This document shows positions 55,668 to 64,000 of a DNA stretch of 64,000 bases, in pieces. How positions within the stretch are numbered: the first letter of the stretch is position 1; each line of letters opens with the position of its first letter. This DNA comes from Panulirus ornatus (taxonomy: Eukaryota > Arthropoda > Malacostraca > Decapoda > Palinuridae). The notes under the pieces are model-generated. The model ran no database searches, had not been told where the DNA came from, and worked only from the letters and a program-made list of their open reading frames with translations. The position numbers and the translations under genes were made by a program. The stretch lies in contig NC_092234.1 of NCBI RefSeq assembly GCF_036320965.1, forward strand, positions 26,670,189 through 26,734,188, given 5' to 3'.

Positions 55668-56910
55668 ATGATTCCCCTTTGTTTCACTTCCCCTTCCATG
55701 GTTCCATCCCCTTTCCGATTTTTCTCCTAGTTTTTAAAAACTTTACTTCCTTCCGTTTCTTCCCTTCAAAACTTACCTCCCAATTGCCCTTTAACCCCCA
55801 AAACCCCAATGTACCCAAAAACCTTGCTTTTTTAAATTTAATTTACTTTAACTTTCTTCTTTCCCCACACTTTACCAAACTCAGCACCCGGGTTTTTGCA
55901 GTTTCTCACATTTAATCATAGGGTGGGGGGGGGGGCAAAAATCCCGGGAGCCTTGAAGAATGTGTGGAAGTCGAGAAAATTTCTTAGAAAGCAAAAATGG
56001 GGTTTTTTTGAAGGGAAAAGTGGTTTCCCAAAAAGTTTTATGGTTTCGAGGCGGGGGTATGGATTAAAAGGGTTGGGGGCGCAGGGGGGTGGATGTGTGG
56101 AAATGGATGCTTTTTGGGGCCCAAAAATTTTTTGGGGAGGTGGTTTGATTGGTAAAATAAAAGTAAGGGTAAGGGATGTGTGGAAAAAAAAAAGAGCGTG
56201 GTTGGAGAGAGAAGAGGGTTTTTTTGAAAAAAGGGTTTTGGGGACATGGAGAGAATGAGTGAGGAAAGGGTTGACCAAGGGGGTTTTTTGTGTCGGGGTG
56301 GGGGAACGAGGAGAAGTGGGGGGACCAAATTGGAGGTGGAAAATTTGGGTGAAAAAGATTTTTAGTGATCGGGGCCGAAAAATGCAGGGGGGGTGAAAGG
56401 CGGGCAAGGAATAGAGTGAAATTTGGGGTTTGATGTGATATACCGGGGTTGACGTTGGGGGATTGAATCGGGCATGTGAAACGTCTGGGGTAAAACCATG
56501 GAAAGTTTGTTTTTGGGGCCTGGATGTGGAAACGAAGCTGTGTTTCGGGCATTACTCCCTGGGCAGCCTTTGAGACTGGGGTGTGGGAAAGAATGGGGCC
56601 CTTTTTTGGGCTTTTCCAAACGCTAAACCCCCGCACACATTTAGGGGGGGGGGAGATGGTATTCATGTGCGGCGGGGTGGCGATAGGAAGAAAAGGCGAC
56701 AGTGTGATTTTTGTGCTGGGTATATATGTATGGGGCTGTGTGTGTAAATATGTGTAATTGGTTTTTTAGGTATGTTTATTTGGTGTTTTGGGAAAGTTTT
56801 CATGTATATAATGGGGTAGGGGGGTGGGTTGGGGGAAATTTTTTTGGGTTTTTTTCCTTGCGCTTCCCCCGCAAACGCGGGAAAACGCGGGCAAAGCAAA
56901 ATTTAAAAAA
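55668..56910 (+). mobile_element. LINE copy N/O with twin-priming 5' inversion
   Basis: 55,668-55,910 is minus-strand LINE running from the tatgattc..cttccatggttccatcc position out to gcagtttctcacat. At 55,911 the plus-strand LINE starts at ttaatcatagggtggg, which is the position where the outer end of the inverted part began. The plus part then reads NVWKSR, the GCE, GHMERM and RRGRPNW-type regions, the 3' UTR and the terminal module near 56,858-56,900. Outer and inner breakpoints that abut in the element are the signature of twin priming. Homopolymers are inflated throughout. Confidence 0.8.
55896..56258 (+). pseudogene. RT C-terminal fragment in LINE copy O
   Basis: A 120-residue frame includes GGGAKIPGALKNVWKSRKFL, a RKQKWGFFEGKSG block and a KVRVRDVWKKKRAWLEREEG block, which is the VSNVRVREMCGNKKSVVERAEEG region. 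It is distorted by miscalled homopolymers. The first residues come from the inversion junction, not from native RT. Confidence 0.65.
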
Positions 56911-56938
56911 AAATAAATTTATTTTTATTTTTTTGATT

Positions 56939-56967
<29 letters not shown>
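56911..56967. repeat. A/T-rich tail and AT microsatellite
   Basis: The A-rich tail of copy O grades into (TA)n and then into the poly-T of the next, oppositely oriented copy. Confidence 0.6.
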
Positions 56968-57011
<44 letters not shown>

Positions 57012-57895
57012 TTGTCGCTGTCCCCGCTTTGCGAGGTTGCGAAAGGGAAAACGACGAAAAAAAGGGCCCCAAACCAAACCCCCATACACATGTATTTACA
57101 TGTCCACACAGGGCCAAATATACAACCTACACAGTTTTCCCTTTGGTTTTAAACCCCTGCGTTTTCACTTTCCCTTGATTAAACCCCCTGACAGAAAGTA
57201 AACCCCCGGTATACCACATGCCCCAATTCACTCTTTTTCCTTCCCCTTTTTTTTTCACCTCCTGCGGTTGGGCCCCGATTACACAAAACTTTTTCACTCC
57301 ATTTTTCCACCCCAAAATTGGGCCCCCCTTTCCCCTCCGTTCCCTCCCCCTCCGCCTTTATACCCCTCTTGGTAAAATCTTTCCTAATCATTCTTCCATG
57401 TCCCCAAAACCTTTTCAAAACACCTCTTTGCTCTCTAAAACCGTCTTTTTATTACTCGATCAAAAAACCTCACACCACCCATTGCCCTAAAAACATTCAT
57501 TTCCAGCACTTTCCTTTCCTCCTGCGAAACAACTTATCCTTACCCCACGCCTCGAAAACCAAACAAATTTTTGGGAACCACTATTCTTCAAACCCATCCC
57601 CATTTTTGTTTTCCCGAGTTTAATGTTCCGATTTCCCCAAAATTTCCCTTTAAAGGCTCCCAGAATTTTCGCCCCCTCCCCCCCCTTATAAACCCACTTC
57701 CGCTTCCAGGGTTTTAAACCCGTTTCCAGTTTCCCCTCCCAGATTTTCTAAAACACTTCATTTTCCCTCCAGTTTTTCCCCCAATTCTAACCCCTCCCTT
57801 GACTTGACCCTAAACCCCTACGCCCTTAAAAACCTTGCTTTTTTAAATTTTTACTTTTAACTTTCTTCTTTCCCACTTTCCCAAAAACTCTTTAA
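56968..57895 (-). mobile_element. LINE copy P (minus), tail to tail with O
   Basis: Poly-T of about 40 (56,968-57,008), the terminal module (ttgctttgtcgctgtccccg), the 3' UTR, and RT C-terminal sequence to ctttcttctttcccac. A minus-strand frame at 57,179-57,418 still shows a GHGRMIRKDFTKRGIKAEGE block (the GHMERMSEERLTKRIYVSEVE region). Homopolymer errors are frequent. Confidence 0.8.
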
Positions 57896-59353
57896 ACCAT
57901 ATATATATATATATATTTTATATATTTTTTAATATTTTTAATACAGTGTAAATAACATGGACCTTGTTTGGGTTTCAGTTCCCTGTAAGATTTCTATCGT
58001 TAGAAAAATCCCCCCTTGAATCTCGTTTTTTGGGGAAAACTTTAAAATCCACTTTTTTGGGGTTTTCCCGCACAGCCAGTTTCGAAAACCCCCATTTGTC
58101 ATGGGAAAAGAGTATTTATAAAAGTACTAACAAAAATGATTTTTGGGAAAAAATGTGACCGCAGTAAGTGTGAAGTTTGTTACGGTGAAAAAGGTCATGA
58201 CATGATGGGTCGTGCGATTTCATGAATCGAAGTTGGGAAAGTTTTTTCAGAGTTTTTTGCCTGGGAAAAATACCGAAGTGTTTTTAACTTCCCATATGCC
58301 TGGGGATTGTGGTTGTTTCGGGGTTCGGTTTTTGGGGGATGGGCGTTCGTTAGTGATGGGCGGTCATTATTGTGGGAAAACTTTTTGTGAATGTTGAATT
58401 CTTTTTCTGAATGTTGAATTTTTTTGTTTTGGAATAGGTCGGAAAGGGGAGTTTGGGTTTCCCTCTAAAGGGGTTTGGTTTTGGGTATTTATGATGTGGG
58501 TTTTGGGGGGGAGGGTTCCCAAAACGTGTTTCATTTTGAAAAAGCATAGAAAACCCAGGGTGTATTACAAGTTCGTTCTTTATTTTCGATGCAGGTTTTT
58601 GAGCCAAATTTTTGGGTGGGGTGGGTAAGCAAAATTTCTTTATGAAGGGCTCTACGTTTTTTTCGTTTTTTTCGTTTGTGTTCGGGTGCTGTGATGTGCT
58701 TGTGAAAAGGGAACTTGCTTTGGGAAGAACCCTCCCCTGTGGTTATTTGGTTTGAAAAGGGGGGCCGTGGGGATTTAAAAGGAGTTAGAGAAAGAGCAAT
58801 TCCTGGCTAATTTCCCCTGTAGTGCCCGGACGAACGGGGGGGGGGTCCGGATTTGTGAATCCTTTTGGCTTGATGACCAACTTTCGAAGTTGGCGGACAA
58901 TTTCTTGCCATTGTTGTGGGAGTAGGTGTGAGGAAAAGCCAAAGGGAAAGGGGCTTTATGGTTTTTTTGATGTCTTTTTGGTGGTGTGCGGGGGGGCGGG
59001 CGAGGTGAGGTACAAGCCATGCAGATCATGGTGTGCGAGGCTGTTGTATTCAGTTGGGTTTGGGGTGGGTGGTAGGATGAAACCCCTGATGGTGTCAATT
59101 TGGGGGGTTTTTGGTTTGGGTTTTTTTGAATCAGTTTTTCGGAAGCTTTGGGGGACTGATGACAAGGGAATGATGTGTGAGATTGGGGAAAGGGAAAGGA
59201 AATTGAAAGTGGGATCTTTTAGGTTTGGGTTTAGATTGAGTTAAAATTAACAGATTCACGTCTGGGATTTTTGTCTAGCAGCCCAAAAGTGGGGTGTGTT
59301 TTCTGTAAATTTCATGGGTTGTTGATGGGAAGTGTTTATGTGGAAGTTTTAAA
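57896..59353. other. Unrecognised sequence before the second gap
   Basis: After a (TA)n stretch (57,900-57,945) the sequence has no LINE homology and long G, T and A runs. A 140-codon plus-strand open frame (58,822-59,244) is rich in F, G and W, as expected of T/G-rich DNA, and has no recognisable domain. Base quality looks low. Confidence 0.45.
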
Positions 59354-59453
59354 NNNNNNNNNNNNNNNNNNNNNNNNNNNNNNNNNNNNNNNNNNNNNNN
59401 NNNNNNNNNNNNNNNNNNNNNNNNNNNNNNNNNNNNNNNNNNNNNNNNNNNNN
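59354..59453. other. Assembly gap (100 N)
   Basis: Exactly 100 N. The right side resumes inside a LINE copy, while the left side ends in unassigned sequence. Confidence 0.99.
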
Positions 59454-60445
59454 TTACTACTCTTCTAGGTTTACCAAATTTATTCTCTCTAATCCGTCTC
59501 ACTTCGCACACCCACCCGTGCAAAACACCCTATATCTGCCACTCTATCAGCTAACACATTTCAAGTAACCTTCAAATACTCATCTCCATCTCCTTCTCAC
59601 ATCACCTCTAACTGTAAACACCTCACCATTAGCCCACTTCACCGATGTTCCATTTGTTCCCTTGTCTTACGCCACTTTATTATAACTCCTTCCAAAAACT
59701 CTTTTTATTCTCCCTTAAATTTAATGATTACTTCTACCCCAACTTCATTTGCACACTTTTTCATCTCTTGCACCTTTCTCTTTACATCCCCTCTTTCTTT
59801 TATATTTCTCCAGACATTGCACTATTTTCCTGGCATATCTCTTCCAAAGCTCTTTTCTTTTCTTTCACTAAATAATCTTATTCTTCATCCCACTACTCAC
59901 CACCCTTCTAAATCTGCCACCTCCCACGCTTCTCATGCCACAAACATCTATGTGCAAGCATCACTGAAATCCTTGAGTACATCCCCGTTCTTCTCCACTC
60001 CCCTTACGTCCTTTGCTCTCACCTTTATGCCATTTCTGGCACTCAGTCTCTCATGGTAACTTCCTCCACAATAAGTCACCTCTCCTAGCTCATTTATTCT
60101 ACCACTTCCTGCACACCAACATTCTCTCTTCTCCCCCTTTTTGATAAACCTCTATAAACCTTCACCTTCGGCCTCCACAAGATAATGGATCAGGTCATCC
60201 CTACAGTTTCACCCTATCAGACATTAGCATCAAAAAGTCCTCTTTCGCGCGTCCTATCAATTACACGTAACCCAAAAAAACGCTCTCTGGCTTCCTCTCT
60301 TACCTTACATTGTTTACTTACGGTATATCTCTCTTTTTAAACCAGGTATTACCATCACCAGTCCTTTTTCAGCTCACAAATTATACTAAGCTCTTCACTA
60401 TCCGTGACAACACTGAACCACCCATGTACATATTATTCCTCCAAC
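59454..60445 (-). mobile_element. LINE copy Q (minus), pre-RT and endonuclease region
   Basis: From the RT N-terminal side (cctatatctgccactctatc, 59,530) through cagtttcaccctatcag and the SDH region (acaagataatggatcaggtc, near 60,178) to tctctctttttaaaccaggt, gtcctttttcagctcac and caacactgaaccacccatgt. It reaches further into the endonuclease than J does. Its 3' part lies in the gap or is missing. Confidence 0.85.
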
Positions 60446-63400
60446 GCGGCGGGCGGGTCAGGGTCTGCAGGTTGTTTGTCCATTGTATTTTTATGTGGTG
60501 GGCTGATTAGTCCCCAGTATTGAATCGGTACTCATAGACCACAATGCTAAATATCTTGCAAGACCTTCTTTCGCCTTTCGATATGTTGTAATGTGATCCC
60601 GTGGTAAGATTTATGCTGTCACGTTGAGGATGTCTGTTTGTTATGTGATGTTTGCTCAAGCATGCTGTTACATATGGTATCAGATTCAGTATTTGATATC
60701 CATTGCAATCAACATTTGTAGACACATCGAAGTTCTGGTGTAGAAGTTGACAGGTTGAGCACACCTTGAACGCTCTCCTTAGTGTGAACGAATGAAACTC
60801 CTCTTGTAATTTTGGAGTGCATTCCACTCGATTCTATTCATGCATTCACTAGGCTGGTGGTTTCTTGTAGGCTGTCGCTGGACGAGATTCTGCTGAAGCC
60901 TCCCATTACATCCAAGGAAGGAATTTACCATAATTTTTTCAGCTCTACTGTAAATCTTTAAGCCTGAGTTTCTTGGATGTCGGTTACGGAGGTTTTTCAC
61001 GCAGATAACAATGTCGTCGTATATCTGATCTAGAGTGACATGTTCTCAGGTTACAATGGCTGCGTTTCGATATAGGAATAGTTGCCTGCGCTAAGAGGGA
61101 AAAACCCATGGCTAATTCATCCACCTGTTGGTAATGTTTGCCTTGTGGCATCTGAAAGGTGCTTCCATGGCGCAGGCACCGTAACATTTCTTTCAATATA
61201 TTCTGGGCATTTCAGGGAAGGTAAGACATGGTGCTGGTTGACATATCAGGGAAGATGTCGATTGGGTTCTCTCCACTGGTAAATTTGTGATGATTATACA
61301 TCAAGGGAAGCGGGTTACCATGCGGTTCTTTGTTTCTAAGGATGTCAATTAAACTCTAGGGAATTGGTTGTAGGGTGTATGGTGAGATCAATTGGTTTAG
61401 CTTTCGGCTATCCTGTAAGGTTGGTGAAGGATCTGGGAGATGTTCTCGGCGCTTCGGGAATTTCCCGGCTTGTGTGTTTTGACGTTCCATGATATATGTT
61501 GGTCGAAGTCCCTTTCAGAAGAATCGAATATGGATATCATCCTTCAACAGCATTCTTAGCAGTAATCAATGAGCTTAATACCGCTTTTTTGAATCTATCT
61601 GTGGGTTTAATTGAAATCTGTCGAAATTTTGTAAGATCTTGCAGTAGGATTTCGCTTTTTCCTTTGGTTGTCATTTCGCAGTTGTTTCGCCGCTTCCAGC
61701 AGAGTGGTGAGAGTCGTGCTTTCGAAAAGGTTTTGCCAAATTTTTGGACTCTCGTCTGTAACTGTTCCTGCAAGTACGTGGTCCATTAAGTTTTCTCGTC
61801 TTTTGCAATTTTCACATATCATATACAGGATTAAAAGTAATGCTTTCTTGGGTGACAAATGGATTCCATTTGGTCCTCAGTAATTGTTTCCTTTAGGGAT
61901 TAGTAAAAACTGTCCGTAGGCTGAGGAGTGACAAGTGGGCCACATATAGCCTCAATTGTCTCTTTCATGATGTGGTTTCAGTGGTTCCTAGCATGCGTCT
62001 CAATAACATTGTGAAGGTCCTTCTCTGGACATAGTCTTTGATCATTGGCGTTTTAGTTTTGTTCTTCTTTATTTACTGTAATGTATGTTTTCCTATATTC
62101 CTGTATCCATATTTTGTATTAAGTCTAGCTCATTGTATCCATTATGTCACTGTCAATTTGTATCGCTTACGAATTTTCCTATTACTTTTTATGTTCTATG
62201 TACAGATGGTGTTTCCGAATTTGTTTCTTATGTGCTTTTTTCTTTGCGTTTTATATTTATAATCAAGTTTTGTCTGTCGCAGTTTTTTCCTAATGACCAA
62301 TCTTGATGACAATGACAATGTTTTTACCTATTTTAGACAGTTTCCATGTCTCAGTTTACTCTAAAGTTCTTGGATACACTCGAGGGGTGATCTCGTGTCT
62401 GTAGATATTACAGAAATAACAAAGTTCCTGACTTATTGTCTCCTTGAGAGGCTTCCATCCATGAGGAGCAAGTGTGTGGCAGCAGCTGTATATAGGTATG
62501 GATTTCGAAGCGTACTTGGCAGGATTTCTTTCTTGACGCATGTGCAACTGGAAACTATCATCAGTTTAGTAAAATGAATTAATTCCACTGTTACACTCAA
62601 AGGCTCAGAGTTAGCGACAAGGAATGCACGATGATGTCTGTCATGGACCTTGACTGAAGAGATCTGACGGATGGAGTTAGAGTGGAGTACAATTACATCT
62701 TGTTTAAAAAGGAGCAACAGGAGGGGAATTCCGTCTCTGGAGCCAAAGAAAAGGAATAAATTCTTCCAGTTTCAGCTGTTTGTTTGAAAGAAAAAATGAG
62801 AAGGCGACGAAATGAAATCTTTAGAGTTTGATAGTGGGTTAGTGCACCTCTTCCAGGAATGTAAACTGATCGGGAAGAAGTGAAGGTAACTGTGTGCTGG
62901 TAAGCAAATCTGTCCGATATATGCGGGTGACGCGTTGGATCTAACGTATAAGCTAACGCACCAGTTGTCATACGATCGATACCAAGACGACTTGGTGGCC
63001 TACGGACTTTGTTAAAGTGTTTTTCACTACCAACACAGTTTATCGTCCTGGACACCATTCTTGTGTACATTACACCAAGAATAATGATTTATTGTTGGAT
63101 TGTAAAGAAGGTAACAATTATCGCCAAGACTACAGTTTCTTCCTTTGTTAGTTCCGCTGTTATGTCGTGACTGCATTTATTGCGTACTGCTGACGATGTC
63201 GTTGTTTTCTTCGGCGACTATTGTGTTGCCATTATCCTGCGACGAGGCAACTACTATTGGTGTTCGTTATGCAACACTGGAAACTACCTGCCAATGCAGT
63301 ATTGCCCATTTGATGCTGAGACTTGACATGTCTACTTGGTGGTTAGATTGAAATTGATTACCTGCGTCTGTGGATAGGAGCATAAGCAGACCTAGTGAGA

Positions 63401-64000
63401 CAGATGACCACCTGACAAACAAGGACCGTCATGGAAGACCTTGGACAAACCTGCTGTACAGTGCTGAGGCCGTGTTCCCCAGTAGGGGCACCCCGAGCTA
63501 TACCCCCAACCTCAGGGGGCCAGTCCAGCCACCAACTGCTAAGTGAAACCAGTCAGTGAGGTAACGTGTCACACTGTTATATTGTAGTGACCACGTGAAA
63601 TAGTATCTGTACACCCAATACCATACAAATACATGTGTTATAGAACAGATTTGTAAAGACTAATCTGAGGAGAGAATGAGAATATGATAATCATCACCTT
63701 TACCATATCAACTATGAGAAAGTTACTTGGCTTGACCTCAGAGCAGCCAAGCAGGCAACGGGACAGCACAATACAATTGAGTAAAGCCCTGGGTAGTTAC
63801 GGGTAGTCCTCCAGGACTGATTTTACTGTTATGTGTATGTTATTCAGGATGGCGTCACCACCTGAGATTTTACAAGAATTTTAGTCCCTCTGTTGCAGAT
63901 CATTGTCCTTTGTTACCTTATGAAAAATACAATTATTCATGGGCTGCACGATGATTGGTTATACTCCAACAATGTTATGGTAATAAAAACCATGTTGAGG
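60446..64000. other. Single-copy DNA, no gene recognised
   Basis: About 3.5 kb of fairly clean sequence without LINE homology. Open frames up to about 125 codons (62,693-63,070, minus) have no recognisable domain. I see no tRNA, rRNA or tandem repeat. It is intergenic or intronic as far as can be told. Confidence 0.5.

Noticed and set aside
58822..59244. 140-codon plus-strand open frame near the second gap
   Set aside because: Composition (F, G, W-rich) follows from T/G homopolymer runs in poorly called sequence. No domain is visible.

Overview
This is a 64 kb piece of draft eukaryotic nuclear assembly. It is AT-rich and dense in microsatellites. I see no bacterial-style gene organisation, rRNA, tRNA or CRISPR array. 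Two runs of exactly 100 N (20,228-20,327 and 59,354-59,453) divide it into three contigs. The dominant repeat is one non-LTR retrotransposon (LINE) family with an APE-type endonuclease, a reverse transcriptase (RT) and a conserved GC-rich 3' end (plus-sense gcgctacctcgcaaacgcgg, then an A-rich tail). I associate this family with decapod crustacean genomes. That is from memory, not a search, so the host call is tentative. Every protein reading frame of the LINE is broken here, partly by decay and partly by obvious sequencing indels.

Left contig (1-20,227): mostly single-copy AT-rich DNA interrupted by LINE copies. Two nested insertions can be resolved, with 8-bp target-site duplications: acaaactt around 4,955-5,946, and acttccaa around 12,789-17,766. 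The second is itself interrupted by a third copy (about 13,263-16,001), giving a three-layer insertion history. Two short stretches (11,528-11,646 and 19,044-19,150, both +) look like possible host exons, with low confidence.

Middle contig (20,328-59,353): its main feature is an inverted repeat of about 15.5 kb per arm, left 20,328-36,162 and right 36,163-51,521. It covers single-copy DNA, four repeat blocks, a roughly 37-bp minisatellite and the junctions between them, all in mirror order. The left arm starts on the first base after the N gap and the turning point is a (CA)n-(TA)n-(TG)n hairpin. The arms differ mainly by scattered small indels. I favour a fold-back (template plus complement) read or assembly artefact over a natural palindrome, but the sequence alone cannot decide. 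After the palindrome come LINE tail fragments, a 3-unit 102-bp tandem repeat, a copy with a clear twin-priming 5' inversion (55,668-56,910) and 1.4 kb of unrecognised, homopolymer-inflated sequence.

Right contig (59,454-64,000): a LINE endonuclease-region fragment, then about 3.5 kb of apparently single-copy sequence with no recognisable gene.

A second repeat, called module B here (about 230 bp, four copies), shares the LINE 3' terminal motif and looks like a non-autonomous partner. No complete host gene can be supported in this window.
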